Origin: Lysinibacillus sp. FSL K6-0232
GTDB taxonomy: Bacteria; Bacillota; Bacilli; Bacillales_A; Planococcaceae
Assembly (NCBI RefSeq): GCF_038008325.1
Contig: NZ_JBBOYW010000001.1
Span: 734,001-798,000, forward strand
Length of the DNA stretch: 64,000 nucleotides
Direction: 5' to 3'
The translations under genes and the position numbers were made by a program. The notes below the pieces were generated by a model. It did no database searches. It was not told the DNA's origin and saw only the letters and a program-made list of their open reading frames with translations. Of the stretch, positions 8,661-16,567 are shown piece after piece; the stretch's first letter is position 1; the number at the start of each line of letters is the position of its first letter.

Positions 8661-8748
8661 GCAACAGTAGGAATAAATTGAATCGAAACTTATCAAGCGT
8701 TTGGACATTTCGTTCAGGCGCTTTTCTTAAAAGGAAGGTGCAAAAAAT

Positions 8749-9312
8749 ATGAAACTTCCACAAATCCAAATTCATACAACTGATATTCAAATGGATTGGC
8801 GTACAACAAAGCCACAACAACATATCGAGCAACCGCAGGCGACATTGCATATTGAACAACCGGCAGCCATTTTAGAAATTCATACAACAAGAGGTATTTT
8901 AAAAATTGATTCTTCTCAGGCGAGAAGAGATATAGGGATGATTGGCCCTTTAGAATCAAGTGCGAACTATGCTGAAAAAGGTAAGCAAGAGCTTCTTAAA
9001 GGGATCGCGCGTAGAGTACAAGAAGGCTATCAAATGGCGGATAATGCTGGTAAAGGAATGGACCGTGCTACTATTCAAAATATTGCTAAACAAAACCATG
9101 GACCACATCATACACCATTCAATATTAAATTTGTGCCATCAATAGGCTCAGTAAAAATCGATTATACACCTGGTACAACAGACGTCAATATTGAAAGAAG
9201 AGAGCCAATTATTGACGCGCAAGTGAACAAACCAGTCCTTGAATACACACCTGGTAAAGTAACTGGTACAATGATGCAAAGACCACGTGTTGATATTGAT
9301 GTAATCGGTTAA
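8749..9312 (+). CDS. yviE: YviE-like flagellar-cluster protein (DUF6470 type)
   Basis: 187 residues. N terminus [17 protein letters not shown], then repeated short beta-strand motifs: [53 protein letters not shown] helical centre ([28 protein letters not shown]) separates them. The pattern and position before fliW match B. subtilis YviE; the function is not established. No signal peptide is visible. AAGGAAGGTG precedes ATG 8749. The 47-bp array lies upstream, so read-through from flgL must cross it unless there is a local promoter I did not identify. Confidence 0.85.
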   Translation: MKLPQIQIHTTDIQMDWRTTKPQQHIEQPQATLHIEQPAAILEIHTTRGILKIDSSQARRDIGMIGPLESSANYAEKGKQELLKGIARRVQEGYQMADNAGKGMDRATIQNIAKQNHGPHHTPFNIKFVPSIGSVKIDYTPGTTDVNIERREPIIDAQVNKPVLEYTPGKVTGTMMQRPRVDIDVIG

Positions 9313-9329
9313 AAGGAGAGGGCAATCAA

Positions 9330-9773
9330 ATGAATATTGAAACAAAGTTTTTAGGTACAGTCGAAATTAATGATACGAATATTGTAACATTTGAATCAGG
9401 GCTTCCAGGCTTTCCAGATGCACAAAAATTCGTGCTTCTTCCACTAGACGCAGATTTACCATTAGTTGTTTTACAATCAATTGAGCAACAGGAGCTTGGC
9501 TTTGTACTTGCATACCCATTTGCGTTTAAAAAGGATTATACATTTGAAATAGGAGAGGAAGACAAAGCAGATTTACAAATAGAACAGGAAGAAGATGTTA
9601 TTGCCTACACAGTTGTCACATTAAAAGAAACATTTCAAGAATCAACAATGAATTTACTCGCCCCTATCATTATTAATACAGCCAAGAAACTAGGTAAACA
9701 AATTGTCCTACAAGATAGTTCACACTATCCTTTACGTTATCCAATCGGCGCCATGGAAGGAAGTGCTGAGTAA
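9330..9773 (+). CDS. fliW: FliW, flagellar assembly factor and CsrA antagonist
   Basis: 147 residues, the standard FliW length. Signature segments: [36 protein letters not shown] near the start, [13 protein letters not shown] in the middle and [32 protein letters not shown] at the end. In B. subtilis FliW binds either flagellin or CsrA; when flagellin is exported, freed FliW sequesters CsrA and relieves repression of hag. Its stop overlaps the csrA start by one base (TAATG), which favours coupled expression of the two partners. Confidence 0.95.
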   Translation: MNIETKFLGTVEINDTNIVTFESGLPGFPDAQKFVLLPLDADLPLVVLQSIEQQELGFVLAYPFAFKKDYTFEIGEEDKADLQIEQEEDVIAYTVVTLKETFQESTMNLLAPIIINTAKKLGKQIVLQDSSHYPLRYPIGAMEGSAE

Positions 9774-9988
9774 TGCTTGTTCTATCACGAAAAACAGGTG
9801 AATCCATTATGATTGGGGATCATATTGAACTAAAGGTACTATCAGTTGACGGCGACCAAATAAAGCTTGGTATTGTAGCCCCTAAATCTGTAAAAGTCCA
9901 TCGCTCGGAAGTATTTAAGGCAATACAAGAGCAAAATAGAGAAGCACTTGCGATACCAACAGATTTATTAAACAAATTAAAGAGGTAA
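9773..9988 (+). CDS. csrA: CsrA, RNA-binding translational repressor
   Basis: 71 residues. [47 protein letters not shown] is textbook CsrA, including the R6-containing first strand and the VHR-E region of the RNA-binding face. CsrA binds GGA motifs in hairpin loops; a matching site lies in the hag leader at 10530-10545. The C terminus is longer than in E. coli CsrA, like the B. subtilis protein. Confidence 0.96.
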   Translation: MLVLSRKTGESIMIGDHIELKVLSVDGDQIKLGIVAPKSVKVHRSEVFKAIQEQNREALAIPTDLLNKLKR

Positions 9989-10038
9989 TAGCAAAGAGGA
10001 TAACATAAATAAGCTGTTTTAAAAGGAGCTTAGGTAAA

Positions 10039-10087
10039 ATAGCTAATATTATATGGAAGCTTTTTAATCATTAGCTATGCGTTTTCA
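10039..10087 (+). terminator. Possible terminator after csrA
   Basis: ATAGCTAAT (10039-10047) is exactly complementary to ATTAGCTAT (10070-10078), with a 22-nt loop, followed by GCGTTTTC. The large loop and short T run make it moderate. Confidence 0.4.
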
Positions 10088-10197
10088 CAATTTTGACAAA
10101 AGTAGTCAATGGAGAAACGAAAGAATAAAAGCTAGACAATCATATTGCATCAGAGTTTGAAGCAGTTTCTCGGCAATTAAATAATAAAATATATCAG

Positions 10198-10416
10198 GCG
10201 TGTTGATTAACCTTTATTTTACAGAGAATCGCTTAGAATTCGTTGATTTCTGTTACAGGTGGACGCTTTCTGCGGGTGCGGCTTCAACTCATTTATTTCG
10301 GCAAATGCCGAAATCAATGGATTTTCAGCTCGCACTTTTTCCGCTAGAGTCGCCACCTTTCACGCCAATCAACGAGAGAATGCTTTAGACAAAGCGTTTT
10401 CCTTCTAACAACACGC
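10198..10416. repeat. Palindrome-bounded interspersed element between csrA and hag
   Basis: Outer arms GCGTGTTG (10198-10205) and CAACACGC (10409-10416) are inverted. Inside them is a second pair, GTTGATT (10242-10248) and AATCAAC (10367-10373). The core has the pattern gacgctttctgcgggtg ... tttccgctagagtcgccac, which resembles the dispersed palindromic elements I know from many Bacillales intergenic regions. That family resemblance is from memory. It is more GC-rich than its flanks. A short open frame inside it (10200-10388) has no ribosome binding site and no protein character. The rest of the 590-bp csrA-hag gap holds the possible terminator, the SigD promoter and the leader. Confidence 0.6.
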
Positions 10417-10456
10417 TTGAAAATATATTAAATTAAAAAATTTTATAAAAAACTAT

Positions 10457-10482
10457 TAAACATTTAAAACAGCTTACGATAT
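10457..10482 (+). promoter_or_regulatory. SigD promoter of hag
   Basis: TAAA (10457-10460), 14-nt spacer, TACGATAT (10475-10482) against the SigD consensus TAAA-N14-16-GCCGATAT. It lies about 100 nt upstream of the flagellin start, the expected place. Confidence 0.75.
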
Positions 10483-10529
10483 ATATAGTGTAAGGCGGAA
10501 GTAGTACATAACTACTGATTCCAAACTCT

Positions 10530-10571
10530 CCCACAGGGACGTGGGTTATACAAAAAAACAATTCAAGGAGG
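10530..10571 (+). promoter_or_regulatory. CsrA-binding leader of hag: GGA hairpin plus SD site
   Basis: CCCAC (10530-10534) and GTGGG (10541-10545) form a 5-bp stem presenting loop AGGGAC; ACAGGGACGT closely matches the CsrA consensus ACARGGAUGU. A second GGA lies in the Shine-Dalgarno sequence AAGGAGG (10565-10571). In B. subtilis CsrA binds two such sites in the hag leader, the second covering the Shine-Dalgarno, to block translation. The same layout is seen here. Confidence 0.8.
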
Positions 10572-10580
10572 AATTCTATC

Positions 10581-11855
10581 ATGAGAATTCAACACAACAT
10601 TTCTGCATTAAATGCACACCGTAACTTAGGCTTTAACAACACACAAGCTTCAAAAAACCTTGAGAAATTATCTTCAGGTTTCAAAATCAACCGTGCTGGC
10701 GATGACGCTGCTGGTTTAGCAATCTCTGAAAAAATGCGCGGACAAATCCGTGGTCTTGATATGGCTACGAAAAACTCTCAAGATGCAATCTCTTTAATCC
10801 AAACTGCTGAGGGTGCATTAAACGAAACACACTCAATTTTACAACGTATGCGTGAATTAGCAGTACAATCAGGAAACGACACAAACGTTAACCTTGACCG
10901 TGCAGCAATCCAACAAGAAATTGAGCAATTAACAAAAGAAATCGACCGTATTTCAGATACAACTGAGTTCAATACGCAAAAATTACTTGATGGTTCATTC
11001 TCAGGTAAATTCCAAATTGGTGCGAATGAAAACCAAGATATGAGTTTAAACATTGGTAATATGAATGCGGCAAGCCTAGGGTTATCTAAAACTGTAGTAG
11101 TAGATTCAGACGTTGCTACTACATTAAAAGATGGTTCTTATACAATTGATGGAACTAAAGTATTAGATGCTAAAGGTCAAGAAGTGGGTAAAGTAGATAA
11201 AAATACAATTGTTTTAGCAGATGGTACAACTGTAGCTGCAAAATTTGATAAAGCAGATACTGCTGCAGATTTAAAAGACAAATCTATTATTAACGTTTCA
11301 AACGGCAAAGCAGAATTACGCTCACCAGCAGATAAGGCAAAAAATATTGATAAACTTGCTTCAGGTGAGTATGAAATTAGTGGAACGAACGTTTTAAAAG
11401 ATGGTGTTAAAGTAGGATCTTTCGATGATGCTGCTAAGAAAGCTACAATTACTGTAAAAGATGCAGATGGAAACGAAATTAATGTAGAGGTTACTAAAGC
11501 AGAATTAGGTACGGATACTGATTTAGTTGATAAAGAAAAATTCAATATTGGTGGTATTGATGTATCGACTCGCGATCAAGCAACAGCTACAATTACAGCA
11601 GTTGATAGTGCAATTCAAAAAGTATCTGAGCAACGTTCTTCACTAGGTGCGGTTCAAAATCGTTTAGAGCACACAATCAACAACTTAGGTGCTGCTTCTG
11701 AAAACTTAACAGCTGCTGAATCTCGTATCCGTGATACAGATATGGCGAAAGAAATGATGGAGTTCACTAAGAACAATATCTTAATGCAAGCTGCACAGTC
11801 AATGTTAGCGCAAGCTAACCAACAGCCACAAGGCGTATTACAATTATTAGGTTAA
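10581..11855 (+). CDS. hag: Flagellin
   Basis: 424 residues, larger than B. subtilis Hag (about 304). N-terminal D0-D1 (MRIQHNISALNAHRNLG ... LSSGFKINRAGDDAAGLAISEKMRGQIRGL) and C-terminal D1-D0 (SLGAVQNRLEHTINNL ... SMLAQANQQPQGVLQLL) are canonical. The insert between about residues 168 and 335 is a surface-exposed D2-like region containing an internal duplication: KDGSYTIDGTKVL near 183 and SGEYEISGTNVL near 261. The insert is lysine-rich, which fits the neighbouring lysine-N-methylase. Translation is probably limited by CsrA through the leader, and transcription by SigD. Confidence 0.97.
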   Translation: MRIQHNISALNAHRNLGFNNTQASKNLEKLSSGFKINRAGDDAAGLAISEKMRGQIRGLDMATKNSQDAISLIQTAEGALNETHSILQRMRELAVQSGNDTNVNLDRAAIQQEIEQLTKEIDRISDTTEFNTQKLLDGSFSGKFQIGANENQDMSLNIGNMNAASLGLSKTVVVDSDVATTLKDGSYTIDGTKVLDAKGQEVGKVDKNTIVLADGTTVAAKFDKADTAADLKDKSIINVSNGKAELRSPADKAKNIDKLASGEYEISGTNVLKDGVKVGSFDDAAKKATITVKDADGNEINVEVTKAELGTDTDLVDKEKFNIGGIDVSTRDQATATITAVDSAIQKVSEQRSSLGAVQNRLEHTINNLGAASENLTAAESRIRDTDMAKEMMEFTKNNILMQAAQSMLAQANQQPQGVLQLLG

Positions 11856-11867
11856 TTCCTAACAAGG

Positions 11868-11899
11868 AGCTTGAAGGTATTTACCTTCAAGCTTTTTTT
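11868..11899 (+). terminator. Terminator of hag
   Basis: AGCTTGAAGGT pairs with ACCTTCAAGCT around a tiny loop, followed by seven T. The next gene's ribosome binding site (AAAGGAGG, 11903-11910) begins right after it, so fliB transcription probably depends on read-through. Confidence 0.85.
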
Positions 11900-11915
11900 A
11901 TTAAAGGAGGTAAAA

Positions 11916-13136
11916 ATGGATAAAATGGTATTAATTCCTAAAGGAGTAGAGCAATTTCAATGTATAGGGGCAGCCTGTGAGGATCATTGCTGCAAAATAT
12001 GGAATGTTAATATTGACCGTGTAGGCTTCATAAAAGTAACAACATCGAGTAACCCTGTTATTAAACCAATAGCTAAAAAAGCATATCAAAAAAATCCAAA
12101 GACAACGAACGATGTTAACTACGGTCGCATGAAAATGAATGAACAAAAAGAATGTCACTTTTTGGATGAAAATAAATGGTGCTTAATTCATAAGGAGTTA
12201 GGAGAAAGTGCGTTATGTAATACTTGTGCTATTTATCCACGAGAGCATCGGGAAATTGGCTCTTATATTGAAAAATCGTTAACATTATCATGCCCTGAGG
12301 CGGTTCGTACATTGTTATTACAAAAAGAGGGGATAGAGTTTGAAGAAGTATTATTACAACCATCAGAGCGTATTCAAAACCAAATAACGTTAGCTGGTGA
12401 ACAGGTTGATATCGTATGGGCTATTCGTACATTTGTCATTACTTTATTGCAAGAACGTAGTATTTCATTAGATTTACGTATGATGTTGCTCGGTTTATTT
12501 GCAGAAAAGTTAAATGAGCAACCAAAAACATTAGAGCATACAGAACAAGTGATTCAAATGATGCAGCAACGTTTTGTAATACCGCAATATATAGAAGCAG
12601 TCATGCAAATTAAAGGAAATGAACTTGTTCAACTCCAATTGCATAAAGAACTCCTTCGTACAACAGTGGAAGAATTATCATTTAATGTACGGTATGTCGA
12701 AGTAGTCAATCAATTTATTCGAGGTTTAAAAACAGGTCCATTAGAAAATAAGGAAATTACAGAAGAAACTTTACAAAAATATATAGCTGCACAAGCTGTT
12801 TATCAACAATTTACACGAGAGCATCAATATATTTTAGAAAACTATGTAGTGCATTATATTTTTACAAATGTATTTCCTTATAACGGGAAAACGATATTAG
12901 AGGCATATGAAGATATCATAATTAATTATCAATTAATTAAAGCATTATTAATCGGTCTTGCCTCATATAATGGAAAATTAACAATTGAGGATGCTGTTCT
13001 TGCGATTCAAAGTTATACAAAGGCAGTAGCACATAATAATAAAAGCTATGATGTATTGCGTCAAAAAATTAAAGAGTCTAATATGGAGACAATAGCATTT
13101 TTACTTGCTTATATTAAAACAAATGAATCAAAATAA
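11916..13136 (+). CDS. fliB: FliB-type flagellin lysine-N-methylase
   Basis: 406 residues from ATG 11916, 6 nt after AAAGGAGG; an upstream in-frame start at 11871 falls inside the hag terminator and is rejected. The N-terminal half carries the FliB cysteine pattern: CIGAACEDHCCKIWNVNID near residues 13-31, ECHFLDENKWCLIH near 75-88, and ALCNTCAIYPREHREIG near 96-112. In Salmonella FliB methylates lysines on flagellin; the cysteine cluster suggests a metal-cofactor enzyme. The rest is helical and less conserved. Its position directly behind hag supports flagellin as substrate. Confidence 0.82.
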   Translation: MDKMVLIPKGVEQFQCIGAACEDHCCKIWNVNIDRVGFIKVTTSSNPVIKPIAKKAYQKNPKTTNDVNYGRMKMNEQKECHFLDENKWCLIHKELGESALCNTCAIYPREHREIGSYIEKSLTLSCPEAVRTLLLQKEGIEFEEVLLQPSERIQNQITLAGEQVDIVWAIRTFVITLLQERSISLDLRMMLLGLFAEKLNEQPKTLEHTEQVIQMMQQRFVIPQYIEAVMQIKGNELVQLQLHKELLRTTVEELSFNVRYVEVVNQFIRGLKTGPLENKEITEETLQKYIAAQAVYQQFTREHQYILENYVVHYIFTNVFPYNGKTILEAYEDIIINYQLIKALLIGLASYNGKLTIEDAVLAIQSYTKAVAHNNKSYDVLRQKIKESNMETIAFLLAYIKTNESK

Positions 13137-13860
13137 TTACTATACCGAATCAACTTTAGTAAAATGGTGGACAAATACGTTAAAATTTTTAGAGAAAATT
13201 AGTCTCTTTTATTTAGTGCGTACATTTATTATAAAAGATGCAAACAATGAAAAGAAACGGCTGTTTGTGGATATGTGGCTTATAGCACATACACTTTTAC
13301 CAATTATCTTCGTAGCAATTAATTATATCGATAATGTAAATATAATTGTGAAGTATTGCTTTGTAGCGTATGGTAGTTTGAGAATTTTTGAAATTTTAAT
13401 TTATCAATTAAATGTGATGCTTGTACATCCATATGAAACAAGAAATTTTATGTTAAATGGTTATCGTCGTATGACGATAGCATTAATTCATAATTTTTTT
13501 GAGATTGTTTTTTGGTTTGCAGGTACTTATTTAACATTTCATTTTATCAATGATATTACACCGATGGATGCAGTGTACCATAGCTTTACACATATGGTAA
13601 CATATAGCTTATCAATTGATAGCAATAAGTGGTCAATATTTACACTTGTTGTGATACAGAGTCAAGCGCTGATGGGCGTTTTTATGACACTTATTTCCCT
13701 AGCACGCTTTATTTCACTATTTCCTCAGCCGAAGTCAATGGATGAAAAGGAAAATCAAGAAGATAGTAGTAAAGAATTGGCTGACATAAAGAAAGAGTTA
13801 GAGGAAATTAAAAAGCTTTTACGTGAAAAAATTGTACTATATAAAAGTGAGGATGTCTAA
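13123..13860 (+). CDS. Membrane protein resembling a 2-TM potassium channel with a degenerate filter
   Basis: Start placed at ATG 13123, overlapping the fliB stop by 14 nt; a TTG at 13105 is possible and neither has a clear ribosome binding site, so expression may rely on coupling. Predicted helices: DMWLIAHTLLPIIFVAINYI, VKYCFVAYGSLRIFEILIYQL, IALIHNFFEIVFWFAGTYLTF and FTLVVIQSQALMGVFMTLISLARF. The segment ITPMDAVYHSFTHMVTYSLSIDSNKW sits where K+ channels have a pore helix plus T-x-GYG filter, but here GYG is absent. The C terminus is a cytosolic coiled coil (ELADIKKELEEIKKLLREK). Channel relationship is inference from pattern; ion conduction is uncertain. Confidence 0.6.
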   Translation: MNQNNYYTESTLVKWWTNTLKFLEKISLFYLVRTFIIKDANNEKKRLFVDMWLIAHTLLPIIFVAINYIDNVNIIVKYCFVAYGSLRIFEILIYQLNVMLVHPYETRNFMLNGYRRMTIALIHNFFEIVFWFAGTYLTFHFINDITPMDAVYHSFTHMVTYSLSIDSNKWSIFTLVVIQSQALMGVFMTLISLARFISLFPQPKSMDEKENQEDSSKELADIKKELEEIKKLLREKIVLYKSEDV

Positions 13861-13930
13861 AAAATGCTATTGAGACATTCTCTTCACTTTAAAAGAGGTA
13901 TTATTTTAATAGGGTAAGGAGAGGTAAAGA

Positions 13931-14284
13931 ATGGATGAATTATTATTAGATACACAACAATCTTATTATGATTATGTTGTAAAGCTGCAAGATGGTTGCC
14001 AAATGATTGCAAAATCTTTTCAATCAAATAATTTAGAACAAGCTTTTCAAATGATTGCAGATTTTAGTGAGGGGCTTGGATGGTTAGTAACAGTAGAGCA
14101 ACATATGCAAGCTAACGATTATGTGATTAATAGTCGTATAGAAGAAGTAGTCGAACAGCTAACAACTTTGAACAAACTGTTAGAGAACAGAGATATTGTA
14201 GCATTAACAAATTTATTTCAAGCTGAAATAGCTCCTCTTTTTGCGAGTGCTTCTGAATGGACATTTAACAAAGTTCAAAATTAA
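13931..14284 (+). CDS. Small helical protein of unknown function in the hag-fliD interval
   Basis: 117 residues, ATG 13931 with a strong AAGGAGAGG site. No signal peptide or membrane segment. The sequence is all-helical in character (DELLLDTQQSYYDYVVKLQDGCQMIAKSFQSNNLEQAFQMIADFSEGLGWLVTVEQHM), acidic, with one cysteine. Size and helix pattern recall small flagellar chaperones such as FliS or FliT, but I see no diagnostic motif and do not assign it. It follows the channel-like gene by 70 nt and is followed by a terminator. Confidence 0.7.
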   Translation: MDELLLDTQQSYYDYVVKLQDGCQMIAKSFQSNNLEQAFQMIADFSEGLGWLVTVEQHMQANDYVINSRIEEVVEQLTTLNKLLENRDIVALTNLFQAEIAPLFASASEWTFNKVQN

Positions 14285-14387
14285 ATAATTAGATAGTGTC
14301 AATTTTTATTCTATAAGTATAGAGTAATAAGTTATGATGCTAAAATACATACAGTAATGAACGGTATGCGATTATATGGAATCTGTG

Positions 14388-14418
14388 AGGGTGTTGGTCT
14401 AACTAACACACCTTTTTT
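14388..14418 (+). terminator. Terminator after the small helical gene
   Basis: AGG-GTGTT pairs with AACAC-A-CCT (one bulge) and runs into TTTTTT. Confidence 0.6.
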
Positions 14419-14445
14419 GTTTGCATATATTTTACGTAGTATAAT
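14417..14445 (+). promoter_or_regulatory. Possible SigA promoter of the MBL-fold gene
   Basis: TTGTTT (14417-14422), 17-nt spacer, perfect TATAAT (14440-14445), about 30 nt upstream of the start. The -35 match is partial. Confidence 0.4.
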
Positions 14446-14475
14446 GAAGTAAATAGATAAAGGTGGATGATGGGG

Positions 14476-16254
14476 ATGGAGCATTTATTCTTTAATAATT
14501 TCTGGGGATTTTGGAACAATCAAGGGAGAGTTATGAAATTAAATGGCGAGCATTTACAGGGATCGCAACAGTTTGTACGAATCACTATATCGCTTGCTAC
14601 AAGGACAGTGCAAGCATGTAAAGAGGAACCAGGATATATTTTTATCTACCATAATGGAAAGCTATATTACGGGAAAATGTTAGAGCTATACACTAAAGAT
14701 GACTTTCTGGAACTCTTCCCAAATTTAATAGATACAATGTTTACTTATGCAATTAAAATAGCGAATTTACAAGAAATGCCTGTGGAACATTTAAAATATT
14801 TATTTGCAAAGAGTAAGCGGAAGTATATTGGTGATGCTGATTATTCTTTATATCAGACTAAAGATGACAATTATCCATATGCTACTCCAATTGTGGATAA
14901 TACAAAGGATTTCTTTCTTGATACATATCGCATTGTAAATGATTTTAAGGAAGTCGTTTTATACAGTAATGACACCATACAAAATAGAGAAACATACGGT
15001 AAAATTGTTGAAGAGGACGGGGAAATTTTTGTTACTTTAACGAATAAAAAGATGCTTCAAGTAGATACAGATTATTTATTAGGAGAATATGATTTGAATT
15101 TGCCACATTACCGACCATATTTTTATGAATTTATGCCAGTAGGTTTAACGACTGAAAAAATAGAGCAGATGGAGCTAGAGAGAAATAGGTGGTATAAGGT
15201 AAGTCTTTATGCTGAGGCATTTGTACAAGATGAATTCAATGAAAGAATGATGAAAGGCACACTTCTTTTTAGTGCCTCTCCTCTCAAACGTAAAGGAAGG
15301 CAGCTAGTATTCGGAGAAGAAGTTTCTGCAAATATTGAACAACGTTTTAATCAACTACTAAGTCAAGAGCAAAAAAACTGGATAGCGAAAAATGATAATG
15401 ATGTGAGGCACCAATTTGAACGAGCTTTAAATTTTCCACAATATAACGATTTTGAGTTAAATGTCGTTGTCTATTCGGTAGGTCAAGGAAATTGGATTCA
15501 AGTGAAAGGAATCGACAAAGGGAGCGAAATATTTTCATTTTGTTTCGACATTGGGTTTACCATAACGGAAACAAGCAAACTTCATGAAGATGCGATACAA
15601 CAGGCTGCACAAGAGGCTAAAAAATCGAATTTAATCATGCTTTCTCATTGGGATTTAGATCATATTTTAGGTGCTTCGAAATTGGATAAAGTTGATTATG
15701 AGAAAACATGGATTGTTCCACAAATTATTGATACTGCAAGTGAATCATCTAAGCGGTTAGCTGCTTATTTAGCAAAGGAAAGTAATATTAATACCATTTT
15801 TGTTGCTGATACATTTAATGGAGCGGTTATTTTTAACAATGATTATTTTGTATTGGGAAAAGGGAAAGGTAATCCAGCGGGGAAAAAAGTATCAGTAGGG
15901 AATACTTATAATTGGAAAACAAAATACAATGATTTAAACAATTTGGGGCTTATACTAGAGGTGAAAAACAATGGATGTTCCATGTTGTTACCTGGCGATT
16001 GTGAATATATAGAGTTTCCCTCATATTTTATGAAATCATATAGCATAATTGTTGTGCCACATCATGGTGCAACGGTCAATGGTGTTGCCTTACCAAACAA
16101 ACATGTACAGTGCAGCGAGGCAATTGCTTGCGTAAATCTTAAGAAAACTAAGGGGTATCCCAAACGAGATCATGTGAATATTTTACAGCACAATAAAGGT
16201 TATAAAGTAACCCCGAATACTTATTATAACATTTCTAAAACTTTCAAGTTATAA
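14476..16254 (+). CDS. ComEC-like metallo-beta-lactamase-fold protein with unrecognised N-terminal domain
   Basis: 592 residues from ATG 14476, 9 nt after AGGTGG; ATGs at 14467 and 14470 are too close to it. The first 325 residues are unrecognised, without signal peptide or membrane helices. The C-terminal 260 residues are an MBL fold of the ComEC soluble-domain type: YSVGQGNWIQV near 340, FDIG near 365, metal motif SHWDLDHILG (HxDxDH) near 394, LLPGDCEY near 510 and VPHHGA near 531. ComEC-type MBL domains degrade nucleic acid during uptake, but this protein has no channel and looks cytosolic. It is monocistronic (own promoter, terminator after). Codon use and AT-richness match an accessory gene. 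Function unknown. Confidence 0.75.
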   Translation: MEHLFFNNFWGFWNNQGRVMKLNGEHLQGSQQFVRITISLATRTVQACKEEPGYIFIYHNGKLYYGKMLELYTKDDFLELFPNLIDTMFTYAIKIANLQEMPVEHLKYLFAKSKRKYIGDADYSLYQTKDDNYPYATPIVDNTKDFFLDTYRIVNDFKEVVLYSNDTIQNRETYGKIVEEDGEIFVTLTNKKMLQVDTDYLLGEYDLNLPHYRPYFYEFMPVGLTTEKIEQMELERNRWYKVSLYAEAFVQDEFNERMMKGTLLFSASPLKRKGRQLVFGEEVSANIEQRFNQLLSQEQKNWIAKNDNDVRHQFERALNFPQYNDFELNVVVYSVGQGNWIQVKGIDKGSEIFSFCFDIGFTITETSKLHEDAIQQAAQEAKKSNLIMLSHWDLDHILGASKLDKVDYEKTWIVPQIIDTASESSKRLAAYLAKESNINTIFVADTFNGAVIFNNDYFVLGKGKGNPAGKKVSVGNTYNWKTKYNDLNNLGLILEVKNNGCSMLLPGDCEYIEFPSYFMKSYSIIVVPHHGATVNGVALPNKHVQCSEAIACVNLKKTKGYPKRDHVNILQHNKGYKVTPNTYYNISKTFKL

Positions 16255-16413
16255 ATTTAAAATTAAAATGTCTGGAAGTTTAGAATTATACTTCAATAGT
16301 ATAGGAAAAATATGAGAAGTTCATTCAAAAATATCGCGACTGCATTTTTAATATTGATTTATCCAAAAAACAAAATCTATTAGGAAACTAATTTTAGTAA
16401 TTTACACTAAGAG

Positions 16414-16456
16414 GGCTGTGCAATAGGCGAAATTTATCGTTTTTGCACAGCTTTCT
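16414..16456 (+). terminator. Terminator after the MBL-fold gene
   Basis: GCTGTGCA (16415-16422) pairs with TGCACAGC (16444-16451), a smaller inner stem is possible, and a pyrimidine-rich tract follows. The rest of the 313-bp gap before flaG holds the SigD promoter; 16255-16413 is AT-rich with nothing recognised. Confidence 0.6.
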
Positions 16457-16497
16457 TTCGTTTTGAAACATTGTGTTTGGATGTTTTATAAAAAAGC

Positions 16498-16524
16498 TGA
16501 AATTCTTTATTTTAAAACCGATAC
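16498..16524 (+). promoter_or_regulatory. Candidate SigD promoter of flaG-fliD-fliT-fliS
   Basis: TGAA (16498-16501), 15-nt spacer, ACCGATAC (16517-16524): 3 of 4 and 6 of 8 matches to the SigD consensus. It lies 44 nt before the flaG start. fliD operons are SigD-dependent in B. subtilis. Confidence 0.6.
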
Positions 16525-16567
16525 TATTGTTAAAGACACCTGTATTAGATTCAAGGAGGATGAAATT

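Noticed and set aside
10200-10388. 62-codon ORF between csrA and hag
   Set aside because: Lies inside the palindromic element, lacks a ribosome binding site and has no protein-like pattern.
11177-11545. 122-codon minus-strand ORF inside hag
   Set aside because: Antisense shadow of the flagellin variable region; composition follows hag codons and there is no start signal.
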